Source of the DNA: Amblyornis subalaris
Lineage: Eukaryota; Chordata; Aves; Passeriformes; Ptilonorhynchidae
Assembly: GCA_018881555.1 (NCBI GenBank)
Contig: JACAXG010000007.1
Coordinates: forward strand, 13,807,235 to 13,871,234
Length of the DNA: 64,000 nucleotides
Reading direction: 5' to 3'
A program made the position numbers and the translations under genes. Under the pieces are notes generated by a model. The model saw only the letters and a list, made by a program, of their open reading frames with translations, ran no database searches and was not told the origin of the DNA. Every line of letters begins with the position of its first letter. The first letter of the stretch is position 1. Positions 37,946 to 50,230 of the stretch are shown here, piece by piece.

Positions 37946-40089
37946 ATACAAATTGTATTTTGGTGTTTATTTCAAGTCCTAAATTTGGATTGTTTAGATC
38001 TCCATTTTTCTGTCTTGCTTTTGAACGAAAATTGAGCTGTGAAGCTCAACTTTTTACCTTTATATTTTATCATTAACCAAAACTTTAAAATGTGTGCTAA
38101 TTGCTGCACTTTTTTTCCCCTCAGCCCTAGGATTTATTTTATCATAGTTTTGCACTGATTATTGCTCTAAGAGAGTTTTTTTCTGGGGCTCTCTCTGCTT
38201 CTGACCTTTGTCTGTCACTTGAAACAGTGCTTCTTGGCTAAGAGATTAGCAAAGGGAATGTATATTCCATCTTCATCTCCCTTCATTAGGACAGTAAGAA
38301 AATTCATTAATTTCCCTTTCATAGGCAGGTGATACTCTGTAAAGGCACGGTAAGAAATTTCTGCTTGGAACCTCTGACATTTTGTCATTAATGCAGTGCT
38401 GAGTTTGGAGTTCTTGGGTTATTTGTCCTTCCACACAGCTCTTATGGAATATAGACATTGTTTGATGCTGCTGCTACAAAGACAATTTGTATAATCAGTT
38501 CTGTACAGTTAGAGGTATTTTTAATTATATTGTCGTTTTGTACTTCAGCAGAAGTTGCCGCTAGATATATGATCTCATTCCTTATCAGTTTTTGGAAAAG
38601 CACATGAAAAAAAGTAATGTTTATTATTTTTCATTTATACGTATTAGCTGCAAGATGGATATTTTCTATTTTTTCTCAGTTAAATAGAAATCATATGCAT
38701 TTATGCATACATAATCTCATTAAATTTCTAATCAGATTACGTGAGCTTTTTTCCTCTCCTAAGCAGTCCTGAAAGCATGTTGTTATGCATAAAATTCACA
38801 GTTTGCCAAAAGATAAACAATCACTTTGCCTCCATTCTGAGGGCTCAGAAGCAACCACGCAGCATTTTGAAAATGTTGGGTAGAGATGTGTCATATGCAT
38901 TTAGAAACCTGTTGCAAATGGAATTAATTTTTCTAAGTTTGTGATGGTAAAATGTTGGAGGGAGGAAGGTGGTGTTTTTAGGTACTGGCTTAAATTCTTG
39001 TCTGCAGATTCCGGTAATATATAATGATGGTCATATCAGAGGACGTTGTTAGAATATGCATGTATATGTAATATGCCTGCATTCCAAAGGTTAATGGCAC
39101 ATTATTGTGTTTAGTATGCTAATGTGCTTAGGAACTGTATTTCAACAGCTATACTAAAAGATTATTACAGCTTGAAATTTGGTTAGAACTAGTGGAATTA
39201 GAATTCTTGCAGCCTCAACTGAGTGCCATAATGCTATTCAGTAGTAAATGCACCCAAGCAGAAGGNCTTTATCACCACAATGTTGTATCCCTATTTCACA
39301 TGTAGAAAACTGAGGCAAAGGGATGCTAAAACTTCAAATTGTCAAAAATACATAGTTTGAGGGGTTTTATCTGGCTTGNTTTNTTTACTGTTCTTTGGGT
39401 TTATTTTTTAAATTTTCAAAGTGTGGATCCAGATGAGTTAATTTGCAATCCTGGCCATTCTATACTTTATCAAAACCATAAATGCCTCCCATAACACTAC
39501 AAATATACAATACAAGGCTTGTGGATAGCTGTGAAAACTTGGAGGTTGTTGGCTTCACTGCATTTAAAAACATGATGGTGGAAGCAAGGATCTGATTCCA
39601 TAGGTACTGTTCAGTAACATCACTGTCTCAGTAATTTCAGATCTTCCACTTTCTGGTTATCAAGGATCTGATAGCTAGCAGGGTCAGTTATTACACAGAT
39701 GTGATTGTTCACTGGGCAGTACTGGCCTTGGGCACTGAATCAAAGAGGCAGTATAGGGGAAAATGTATGGTTATCAGGTTCTGCATTATGATTCACCCCA
39801 TTGAGGCTATACCAAGTACCTAAAATTCAGNGTCTCCTCTCTTGACAATGTTTGAATTTGTAGCTTTAGTGATTTCTGACAGAACTTTTTTTTTTTTAAG
39901 GAAGGAACAAGATGGAGATTTGCTTGGGTTAAAGAAACCTCACAGGTGGTTGCTGAGAAAAGGAAAGTTGGGTTTGTCCCAGAACAGGCAGCCTAATAGT
40001 TGTAGGCTTTTCTTNTCCTGTTCTCTTAAACTTTGCAGCTTCAGCCTCCATCTGATTTCTTAATGTGCTCATTTACTGTGTCTGCATGC

Positions 40090-40215
40090 ATATGCCTTCG
40101 CTTTTATTCTTGTCTTCTCTTTTTTTTCTCCTTTCACTCTGGATCCTGTGGCCTTTCTTCTGACTTTCCCCTCAGTTTCTTGTCTTTAAAACAATTACTT
40201 TTTCATTTTCCACAC
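40090..40215. repeat. Pyrimidine-rich low-complexity patch
   Basis: A C/T-dominated plus strand (runs such as cttctcttttttttctcc). It explains the F/S/L-rich open frame at 40033-40245, which is not a gene. Confidence 0.65.
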
Positions 40216-41749
40216 AGCTTGAGCATNTGCCAAGTAAGTGGATAATTGGGGGTTAGAGAAAGGATTGAAAGCTCCTTAAGAACTGCAGAAAGGAAACTGG
40301 ACGTGTGGTGGGAGGAGTGAGTGCCAGTGAAGTCCTCCTCAGCTGCCTGCAGCATTGTAGGCATATTTGGGACACGAGAAACTATGGCTTGTTTTGCACA
40401 TAGGGAAAAAAAAAAAAGAAGAAAATGTAGAGGCCAAATACCAGTATGTCTTCCATGAAGCTCTGTGAAGTGGCTCTTCAGTGGCTTGTTATTTTCCCAA
40501 GTTTAGATTCCTTTCCATCAGAAAGACAAATGAAGTATCCCAGAAACAAAGGGAAGGATTCTCTAACCTTGTAAGTCTGAGGAACTAAAATTGTGAAGTG
40601 AATGATGTTGATTTGGGAACTCTTTCTTAAGAGTGTTCTGCTTTGACACCATTCTCAAACTTAGCCAATTTATTTCAACTTCAAATTTTTAAGAGTCCAT
40701 TTTTTTAAAGAGTTCCATTTGAGTTGTGGGAATTACCAGCCCAGACTCTTTTAAAAATTTAGCAAGTGATAAGCACTTTAAAAAACTTCTATCTAGGGAA
40801 GAATTCAGCAACCAGAACAAGACATAGAACTGAACTATCAGCTCAGCCTATAAACTGTTTTATCCTGTGCATTAGCATACGTTACCAGAAAGATTAGAAA
40901 ATAAAAATAAAAAGCCTATATGGACTACAAATAACTGTATAGTTGCAGTAATTCCAGAAGGAAAATTATTAAAAATGCTTCTCTCTTTCTTTTCTAATAC
41001 TCTCAAGGTCTTTAGGACATTCCTATGCAAGATAAGTGGCTTAAACTAAATCTTTTTCACTGACTGATATTTTGATTGTTGTTGGAACTGGGCTCTGCTC
41101 CTTCTTAAACTCTTCTGAAGGAACATAACATGATCTCAGAGGTGTCNTTCTTCCTCTGGTTCAGTGACAGGTGGGGAATGGCTGGAGATCACAGGCATTC
41201 ATGTGAAACCTGTTGATATCTGAATCTACCCCTTTGTTTTGACTCACACTCAGCTTTATAAAACTCAGGTGAACTCAGTGGAAGTTAGGCGTGCTCATGT
41301 TGCCCCCAAATCAGACCATAACTGATGTCAGTCAGTATGGAAGGATACTTTAGTATTTCACACTTCCATAATGATGTTACTGTACGTGGATACCTANTCT
41401 GACAGATGTTTAAGAAAGATAAGTGTAACTAGGAAAAGCAGGGATTATTTAATAAAAGAAAGATCAATTCTTTAAGCCTGAAGGCTGTTCGGGTTTGGTG
41501 CGTGACATTGGACATCTCTGTGGGCGTGTTGATATCAGTGACAATGATTTTTGCAATTTAATCACATTCTTTGACCACTTCTTTGACATCTTTGGATGCC
41601 AGCAATACTTTCAAGCACTCAGTAAAATGAAAATATCAAGCATGAGAGAGAAAGGTTACCATATAAAAGCCAGCCAGTGAAGGTTGAGCAGGGACACATG
41701 ACTTCTTATTTCACATATGCAACAAGAGTCTTGAAGATCATCACCCCCC

Positions 41750-41762
41750 AAAAAAAAAAAAA
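41750..41762. repeat. Poly-A run
   Basis: Thirteen consecutive A bases after a short C run. Nothing retrotransposon-like was recognised upstream. Confidence 0.85.
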
Positions 41763-41959
41763 GGTGACTCTTTCTCTGGTAGAGCAGTAGATTGTCTTGG
41801 CCAAGCAAGGTCAAGAACCTCTCCAGTGCATGTCAGGAAGATCCATAGCAGATTACACCTTCACTTAGAGTTATCAGTCATGAAGTGAGTGTTCAAAGGA
41901 AAAAAAATGCTGAACTATTCATGCTAATTTCAAATGTGTACGTAATTTGTAGTTCTGAG

Positions 41960-42190
41960 GAATACTTTCTGTCATGGTAGATTGGCTGCTTTATCTGCTA
42001 ATTAGGATGCTTCTGTTCCTTTACACAGACACCTAGAGTTAGATCAGTAGTAAAGAAAGCAGCTCATTATTAATCTAGTGATGAGGATGTGAAAGCTGAA
42101 TCAAAGCACTTCGAATCACACCTGTTGACTTTCACATGTGTCTAAGCCTGCAGTTTAATCATTACAGAGAAACTTATTCTGATTCAAACC
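41960..42190. promoter_or_regulatory. Possible conserved non-coding block
   Basis: Contains tctgctaattaggatgc (41995-42010), cattattaatc, a cacctg E-box near 42119 and a cacatgtg near 42133, in non-repetitive sequence with no open frame. The motif density resembles developmental enhancers, but conservation cannot be judged here. Confidence 0.2.
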
Positions 42191-43369
42191 CTTTACACTT
42201 ACAGACAAGGCTGCCTGAGTTCACAGAGCTTATTCAGAGGAAGAAGCTGAGGAAAATGGTTTCTTAGAGTCCTAAATGGTCGATCAAACACATGCATTTA
42301 GTTAGGCTGAATTCTCTGTATATTGAATACTCACTTTAATCAGGATACAGTCTGAATTATCATTTCTTATTTCAAAGAGAATTGACAAGCTGTGGTGTTG
42401 AAGTAGTAAATGTCATTTTCAGATCCATGCCCTGATGTGCCACTGAAATTCTCCTGTTCCTTCTTTGTAGCCAACTCTGAGCTTCTTTCCGAAAGTGTGC
42501 TGTGAATATTATATGCAGTGTCTCCACAGAGATAAACAACCAGCTACCATATGCAGAGAATGTTGTTGCTGTTTGTGTCTGGGAGTTTGTGTTCCCTTAA
42601 GAAAAAAAAAAGTTATAATTGTTTCAAACAAATACATCTTTTGCTCTTGTCAGAATGGGACTAATTACTATGACTTGCAGCACTTTTGCCACAGTATTCT
42701 GCTGGGACCAAGTGAGAGGTATGATCCAGCTGCAGTCCATAATTGGGGCAGAGCAAGTTAGCAAGCAGTATATGTATTGCTGTACTGTATGCAAACCAGA
42801 TTCCTGTAATACACCTGGAGAAACTGCAAGAAAGAAAAAAAGAAACATAAATAAAAAGAAAAATGCTGACAGAAAACCATATTCAACACTGAATATGCAT
42901 AGTGATGTGTGAAATTATATTCTGTACTACAAGGAAGGAGAAGGCTGTTGTTCTTACTCTTCAGGGGTTTGCGTGGCTTTAAATATATTTTACTGCATAA
43001 CAACAGCATACAGAATTCAGTGCTTAAATATATTCAAATAGCAGCCTAACCTGAAAGGAATGTGTATCATATGCTCAGTTCAAAGTTGTTTTTTGTTGAT
43101 CTTTGTAGTATTCATGTAGTACTTGTGAACATATGCCATCAAAATTTGGCCACTGGAGAAAACAAGGATTATTTTGTTGGTGTGTGTTTTTTGTTTTTTT
43201 TTCCCTTCTGTAGTGCTCTGTAAGGATAAATAACACTAAAAATATCTGGTGGGCTGAGCTGGCNTGTATTTGCTTGAGAGAGCTCTGCAAGTGTGTAGGT
43301 GAACGTGCTTTGCCTGTGCCTTTTAAATTACAATCATTCAAGCTTAATCACTTGCTCTTTCAAGTCATT

Positions 43370-43665
43370 TGCAATCATCTGCTTTTGTTTTAATATTCAT
43401 GCTTTCTTTATGCTTGCTATGGAAAGATTGCTTTCTCGCACATCTATAATTATACTTAAATGATATAATGATTATTACACAAATCAGAAAAACAGCAACG
43501 TGTTTTGGGGAAGTATAAAAATGGGGGAGGTAGGTCAGGCTGTCATCATGCCGTCTTTGACAAGCAATCCCTGTAATTAGTCATTAGCCGACTTTCCCAG
43601 ACAGTTTTCCAGCAATGATTGTATCAATAGCAATATACGAGAAGACATTGCATGGCAAAAAGGAA
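43370..43665. promoter_or_regulatory. Possible conserved non-coding block
   Basis: Dense homeodomain-type cores (taattagtcattag at 43574-43587, gataatgattatta near 43463-43476, tataatta near 43445) lie in balanced, non-repetitive sequence, followed by gccgactttcccagacag and ccagcaatgattgtatcaat. No coding frame or repeat accounts for it. The call rests on texture and motif density. Confidence 0.25.
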
Positions 43666-46655
43666 AATCTAGCCAACAGTGTCACTCAGAGCTGTTTTTA
43701 AATTGATGATTTACAGTCTCATGTCTCTTGTCAGGTTCTTCAGCCAGTTTTTTTCCCTCTTGGCTGAGACTTTTCCCTTAGCAATGAATTAGTGGCTGCA
43801 TTGTTATGTGTGTCTTGGTTTTTTTTGTTTTGTTTCTCAGCAACTAAAAATGTTTTCTTGGCATTTGTTATGACATAAAAAACGCAAAACTGACTACGAA
43901 AAATGAACCATACAATTTTGGCCTTTTCACTGGCTCAATTTTTCATTCTAGTGTATTGTCCTGGTCTAGAAAATTATATAAATATATGCATGTCTCCGTA
44001 TACCTGCACGTAATGTCATTTTAAGAACCATGCTGGATTGCTGTTTTAAGCAATGTGTTCTTCAGCTTTTTTGAAAAAAATATTTAAAAAAATATACTTG
44101 TGGTTTGGGAGCAAGAAGTTTCTCTGTGTTTTCATATCATCTGGGTGCTGGTTGAATAAAGCGTGCTTCCTAGAAATGTCAAGGCTTCAACCTAAGATCT
44201 AAAACCAGTGTCCTTTCATTGCCACCAATCTTGCTATCAATACTGAATTTTTTTTTTTGTATTCTTCAGACCAGCGAGAAATTGGGATTAGCAGAGGAGT
44301 TTCTTTGCTGCAGTTACACTGTTGTATCCTGCAGACTCACAGGTGACTGCAAACTGGCACTGGCCTTCTTTCTGCTTATTTTGTAGGGTAAACCACCCCT
44401 TCTCCTTGAAGAGCTCCAAATGTAGTAAAATCTCCTTCACAAATTCTGAAGCCTTGCTACCATTTTTTTTCCTTTATATCTTCCACTATTTTCTAGCAAG
44501 TTTTTGTTTTGTCTTTCCATTGGTAACAAATTGTTTACTCACAGGTTGTAATGCTAATATCTTAAATTTCTTCTTAGAATATTTTGTTCTTTGTAGCATC
44601 ACTTCCCAGTAGCTCTACGATGAAAGCAAACATAGTCTTTATGTTGGTCATAGCATCATGATATTGTTATAAACATCCTTGAACTCCTGAAGTGTTACTC
44701 CGGCTCTCCTCCTCCATAACCAAACCAACATGTACATTTTTAAGGTCCTCTCCAAGGTGTACTGGTTATGCTCTGAAGCATCAATATGAGATAATATTCC
44801 ACATTTGTGGATATAGATTGGGTTCTTAACCCTTGTATCTGGTTGGTTTATTTGAAAGTGAAAATTCCTACTGAAAGTATGAGAGAATGGCATACATGAG
44901 CAGCCGCTTAACTCATTCTGCCCACATCTATGTTATGCTGTCAAAATTACTCCAGTAACTGCTACAACCAAAGCACATATTTATTGTTAAGGAATCCAGT
45001 AGTTTCTCTGGAAGGAGTAGAATTCCTCATAAAATGTGATCGCTTTTCTCTGTGCTCTGGCTGTTATCATATTTAAAAACATTTCCATCTAATTGAGATG
45101 AACTTAATTCTGCACACAATAGTTGTCTCACAGTAGGGAATACCTCTAGTTGACTGTGGAAACCACCAGATGAAAGCATTAGAAGGTAATTTAATGAATT
45201 TCTTTGTCTTTGAAGCCTTGTAAAACAGTCAATACTTTGACTTTTAAAGTGGAACTAGCACTCAAATTGACATCCTTTTAATACTCTATTCTCATGTACA
45301 TACTATGATTTAATGGGAAAAAATATCAACAAGATGTACTTCCATGCTTTCTCAATCTAGTACATCAGTTTGTCTAGGACCTGGCAAAGATTGAAATTAC
45401 TAAATCTAAAATAAATCAAATATATATGACTTGACACCCGTGTATTAGTCTCTGTAGTCGAATATAGAGGAATAATTAAGTGTCCACATCAGTACGTCTT
45501 TACTCTGTTCATCTGTTTACTTAGAGATACATCTCAATCCAGAATATTCCAGCTCAGTATAAAATGATTAGTTTTTAATATTTGTTACATTCTATATTAC
45601 ATAAAAGAATTAATCTTTATGGATTGTGGGGTTTGATGACTTATTTTCTTCAAAAATAGGCTATTATACAGTTCAGTTCAGTGATTTATATACATCATAT
45701 TAAGAATATGAGGTAAAAAAANGTAGCATAGAAATTTAAAATTTAGTTATTTTTCTCTTTTGCTGGATTAACAGAATGTAATCCTCTGATATGGGAACTC
45801 TCTTTATGGAAGACTAAACAGGTTTGAGTCATAAAAAATTTCTTTGTTTTCCATCATGGAGAATTTCTTGCTTACATTTGGATATTCTTTCCCATGTTTA
45901 AAAGAAAAAGAAAAATGAGGTGATAGCTACTTCTACTCTGTTGTTAGATTATAAAACATTTTCCAAGGTTAATCCATAGAAATATTTTGCTTTGTTTGAA
46001 GTAAAAATATTTTTATAGTTACAGTCAGCAAAACAGTTACCATGTTGATGTTAGATATTGATAGTAGTTTTAACGGTATTATAAACTACTATTTCTCTCC
46101 TCATTTATATGCAGTTAGTTTCTTTCCTTTGTCTTCTTCTACAGGGATAATGAAAGAGGTTTGTTTGTTTCAGATTCTTCTGAACAATGCTGGAATTTTG
46201 GAGTTGTCTATTGCTGAAGATATATTTATTTATAAATATGTAGAACTGCTTCCTTTTGAATTTTATGAACACATCTTGCATATACCTCTGGGAGAGCAAT
46301 CTTCATTCATTTACACTAATCTTAAGCAATTTAAAAAAAAAATCAGATTTGGAAACAAATTTGCAATGAGATTCTCTTGAGAAACTAGTTGTGGAATGGT
46401 CAAATCAACTTACAGTGGCAAAATAAACTCGAATTAAATATTCTGGAGTCTGCGAGTGTTGTGAAGCTTGAATAATGCATGTGTTGAAAATTATGTGTGA
46501 TGAAAGGTGATATACAGGAAACAAGTATTGTAATTGTATTGTTGTTCCTTTTAATGGAAGCACAGCTTGCACTGTAGACATGGTCCCTGTGGCTTTGTGC
46601 TGGTTTCATTACTTTGTTTACTCTCCGCATGCATTTTGTGGAAGAAGCCTCCCAT

Positions 46656-47320
46656 AACATTNCATTTTAGAACCAGATGTTTGCAAAAGGTAGAATTTTT
46701 CATCTGGCACAGCATAANTGAGATAACCAGTGGCTGAATGTTGCTCTCGATGCCACTTTCCATGTCACCTACAGNGACGTAAAACAGCACTGACCCCAAC
46801 ACCGGCCCCTGAGGACACCACTCGTCACTGAGGTCCACCTGGACCCTGAGCTGTTGACTGCAACTCTTTGAGTGTGACCATCCAGGCAATTCCTTATCCA
46901 TGGAGTGGTCAATCTGTCAGATCCATGTTTCTCCGGTATAGAGACAAAGATGCCATGTNGGACAGTATCAAACACTTTACACAATTCCAAGCACATGACT
47001 TCAGTTGCTTTTCTCTCATCCACCACCACTGTGACCCCATTGTAGAAGGCCATGAAATTTATCAGGCATGATTTTCTTTTAGTCAAGCCCTGCTGTCACA
47101 AATCGCCTCCTTATTTTTCACGTGCCTTACCAAAGTTTCCAGGAGGATTTGTTCCATGATCTTGCTGGGCACCAAAGGGAGACTGACAAGCCTGTAGGTA
47201 ACTGGGTTTTGCTTTTTTTCCTTTTTGAAAATGGGGGTTTATGCTTCCTCTTTTCCGGTNGGTGGGAACTTCAACAGACTGCCATGACTTCTCAAATATG
47301 ATAAATAGTGGCTTAGGTCT
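46656..47320 (-). mobile_element. CR1 LINE, reverse-transcriptase core fragment
   Basis: On the minus strand this is the central CR1 ORF2 reverse-transcriptase region. Frames in order give an FEKSW...PIFKK-like start (about 47310-47220), a PV-L-K-I-M-EQILLE-like block (47190-47130), then KRKSCLINFMAFYNGVTVVV, CLELCKVFDTV, WIRNCLDGHTQRVAVN and TSGVLRGRCWGQ. The YADD-type catalytic box expected near 46705 is disrupted. Frameshifts, stops and the loss of both ends show it is dead. It lacks the CR1 3' end, unusual for simple 5' truncation, so it is the middle of an older, eroded copy. Limits are approximate; the left end could extend to about 46560. Confidence 0.9.
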
Positions 47321-48492
47321 TCAACGTTCTGGTGATATCTGTTGGTATTCTGAAACTGTTTTTTTTCTTTTTTGTTTTGTTTATTACAGTCCTGTGTGGT
47401 AAGAAACTTCCTCTTTTCTTATTCTGCTTGAAGTCTTAAGAGAGCTTTATTTGGGGGTTGGTGGAGACATAACTCGTGTGGAGGTTGCTATGACTCATTT
47501 CTAGCAGAGCTGCCTTTTACTTGGCCTGGGTAGCGGTTCAGGTATTTTGTACCCTGAACCATGATCTTCTGCTGGTTTCATCTCCTGTAGGATTGCTACC
47601 TTCTCTGCCCATCTCAGAAGCTACCCCTGACCTTAGGTAATCACTTTCATAAGACAGATCACAAATATGATAAGTTTCTTGGTTTTAAGTAAAAGTATAG
47701 TAGGATCTACAGTGTCAAAAACATAGGTTTAATTTTGTGAGAATTTTAATGTGTGTTTTTTAAATCACATAATAAACATGATTTTGAGATTTTGGATTGA
47801 GATTAAGCAAATAATTCTCTTCATTTGCTCTGCANTGTGCTGGGAGTCCAGAAATTAATATCTGCCTTAGAGCCCTGAGTTTCTGTTTCACATGTGTGTC
47901 AGGATTGTGTTTCTGCAGCTTTTTCAAGATAGAAGCCAACTATCCAGGTCTTTCGTAGATGATTTCTGAGGTGGGATTTGCTCAAGCCTTCCAAGTATGT
48001 CCCGGTTGTGATCGATGCTTCCTTCCAATGCCCTGGAAAGCAATCCATTCAGCCTAGTGAACAGCACAGCCTAAAAATTATGAGCCTAATTTTGGCCAGA
48101 TTAGCCTTACTTCTAAATCAACAAGTTTGTAACAAATAGCCATGCTTGTAGATCAGCATCCAAGACAGCATGATTTTCTCTTTTTTTTGAGATTGTTTCA
48201 CATCTCAGTGTCTGCCCAATTCACTAAATTCATTCCTCATCTATGCCATAACTTCTGTTTCTGGAGAAACACAAACTGTTCTAGCCAGAATGAGCTACAC
48301 TTGCAAATATTTNGCTTAAAGATCTTTTCCCGTTATTTCTTAAAACACTGTTGGTGTTATCTTTTCTTGCTGTTCCCGGTGGTATCTTTCACAAGAGATA
48401 CCATCTCAAGAGAGTCCAAAAATAACAAGTATTTTCATTATAGTCATGTAAGAATTTACACCCCCATCCCCTTTTTTTCCTTCTTCCTTCAG

Positions 48493-48551
48493 GATCCAGT
48501 TGGCTTCAAAAGTACATTAATTAGTTCAGAGAAATTACTTAATGCTGTCAG
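48493..48551 (+). other. Candidate coding exon 2 of a phase-consistent chain
   Basis: A tract of about 20 pyrimidines (cctttttttccttcttcc and on) ends in cag at 48490-48492. Then come 59 bases open in frame 0, DPVGFKSTLISSEKLLNAV plus two bases (AG), followed by CAG|gtaacc at 48552. The acceptor is excellent. The donor is reasonable because of the CAG before it. Entry phase 0 matches the exit of 34719-34774, and exit phase 2 matches the entry of 60018-60082. The upstream pyrimidine-rich tract is open in the same frame, so this block appears as the end of a longer open frame (48142-48555) whose first part is low-complexity F/S/L sequence and not protein-like. No family is recognised. Confidence 0.35.
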
Positions 48552-50023
48552 GTAACCCTATACACTTGGAAGAACTGGTGAGTTTTGCACTGTGGCAGAT
48601 TCGTCACTGTATTGTGGTGTGAACTTAACCCGAAGCCTGAGCTTTTGCAGGAGTCGTTGTCCTAGAACTGAGCAAGTTCAAACCTGAGAGGAGTTTTCCA
48701 GTGTGTGGAAGGTCCAGGCACAGATACTGTTGAAAGTAATTTCCAAGACGAAGCATGCAGAGCAGCTAGGCTTGCATTTTTGGCAGTGGAATGCAAGGTA
48801 TCCACACCTGCATCATAAGGTCATTTTATTTCTTAATTTAAATGGAAAAATGTAGTTACAACATTTTTATTGATTGTGAGTTGGTGGGTTTTTTGGACAT
48901 CATAAAATGCAATAGCTGGTTTGTGTGTAGCAGTAGAAACACACCTTCAAAATCGTCCTGCTGTTGGGAAAAGTCAATGTACTTCAATTCCAATTCTCTT
49001 GTAAAGAGGAAATATGCTTTCCCCAATAACTGTGTTTTATCACCATTCAGTGTTTTTTTTTCAGAAGGAAATGAGTAAGTACCTTGAAATAAGTAAGTTT
49101 GGAACCCACAGAGAAGTCAAAATTGCCTGATACAAGAGCAAGACAGGAAATCACACTTCGATAAAATATTCAGAAATAGTGAAAAGAATGTATGGAAGAA
49201 GAACTGGTCAGTTATTAATTACATTTTCCACAGGCATTTCCGTAATAGGCTGCAGTCAGCATTTATTTTGGTAGGTATTATCAATTTGTTATAAATGTTA
49301 TACAAGTACGTGTATTTGTACATTTTCAAAAGCAAAACTGCAGAAAAATCCTAATTGTGGTGAAACTTTACAGTTATGTCTTTATGTAAGATAGATTTCA
49401 GCTACATTCTTAAAAAATCAGGAATAATTTAGGATAATACCTCTTTTTAAGGGAAATTAAGAACACATGTTTGTTTGTTTATTCCAAATAAACTTCAATA
49501 CTTACTTTCTGTATTCTCAGGGAAATAAAAAAAAGATGATACACANTGAATAATAGTCTCCTGCTTTCAGACTATAAGTAGAGGAATGTAAATTTAAAAA
49601 AAGTTCACCAGATTNATGTGCTAAATAAATTCAGTATGATGTCAAAGAGAAAATTCTGAAAGTGTTGATGAAAAAAAATCTTAGTGGGAGAATGGATTAA
49701 TGTTTGTACGAGGGCCAAAGCCATGATTGAAAAAAGAAAAATAAATATTTCACCATGCTATGTCTCCATCCTTTGCCCCAAACATCAGGACTGTGTCTGT
49801 CTCACATGTGCTCGGTTACATTCATATGAGTAGAGGGACTGTGTATTCTGGGGTGTGGTTTTTTTTGTTGCATCTGGGCCAAGGATTTCGAGAAATACAA
49901 TAATTCTTATTAGAGATGCCTTGGAAAGCATAAATTCCACAAGTGATAGTGTAGCTGTCTCATGATGCTGATGCATGACCAGCTGATGTCATGCACGTTC
50001 CTGCGCGTTGCTTGTGCACAAGT

Positions 50024-50033
50024 ACACACACAC

Positions 50034-50067
<34 letters not shown>
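50024..50067. repeat. (CA)n microsatellite
   Basis: About 22 CA dinucleotides with a single G interruption at 50038. It creates several overlapping false open frames rich in TH or CV repeats on both strands. Confidence 0.97.
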
Positions 50068-50070
<3 letters not shown>

Positions 50071-50230
50071 GTTGCCTCTCCTGCCGGGTTTTCCAAGTGC
50101 AGAGTGTTCGGCAGCCCCAAAGGGCGGCCCCAGGGAGTGCATCATTTAACCGAACACGGCCTTGGGCTTGACCTCGGTTGCTGGGGCTGTGTCGGGCTGC
50201 CTCAGAGAGAGGCATAAGCGCAGCAGGAGA
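50068..50230. other. GC-richer patch beside the microsatellite
   Basis: Unlike its AT-rich surroundings, this stretch is GC-rich with several CpG (cgg, gggcggcc, ccgaacacgg, cctcgg). It contains an Sp1-like gggcgg core near 50122. It is too short to be a typical CpG island, has no recognised coding frame and matches no repeat I know. A minus-strand cttac at 50327-50331 next to it gives a good gtaag donor read in reverse, but no matching acceptor was found. Confidence 0.4.

Larger units (their letters stand above)
33166..46655. other. Long unique non-coding stretch
   Basis: About 13.5 kb without a recognised gene or large repeat. It contains a candidate exon at 34719-34774, a pyrimidine-rich patch near 40090-40215, a 13-base poly-A at 41750-41762, small internal duplications near 37905-37945, and possible conserved non-coding blocks near 42.0 and 43.5 kb. 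The rest is AT-rich sequence in which I see nothing specific. Confidence 0.6.

Noticed and set aside
46042..46380. 112-codon plus-strand open frame
   Set aside because: AT-rich random-looking peptide with no family resemblance and an antisense frame over the same bases.
48142..48480. First part of a 137-codon open frame as a coding region
   Set aside because: The F/S/L-rich peptide comes from a pyrimidine-rich intron-like tract; only its last 59 bases look exon-like.
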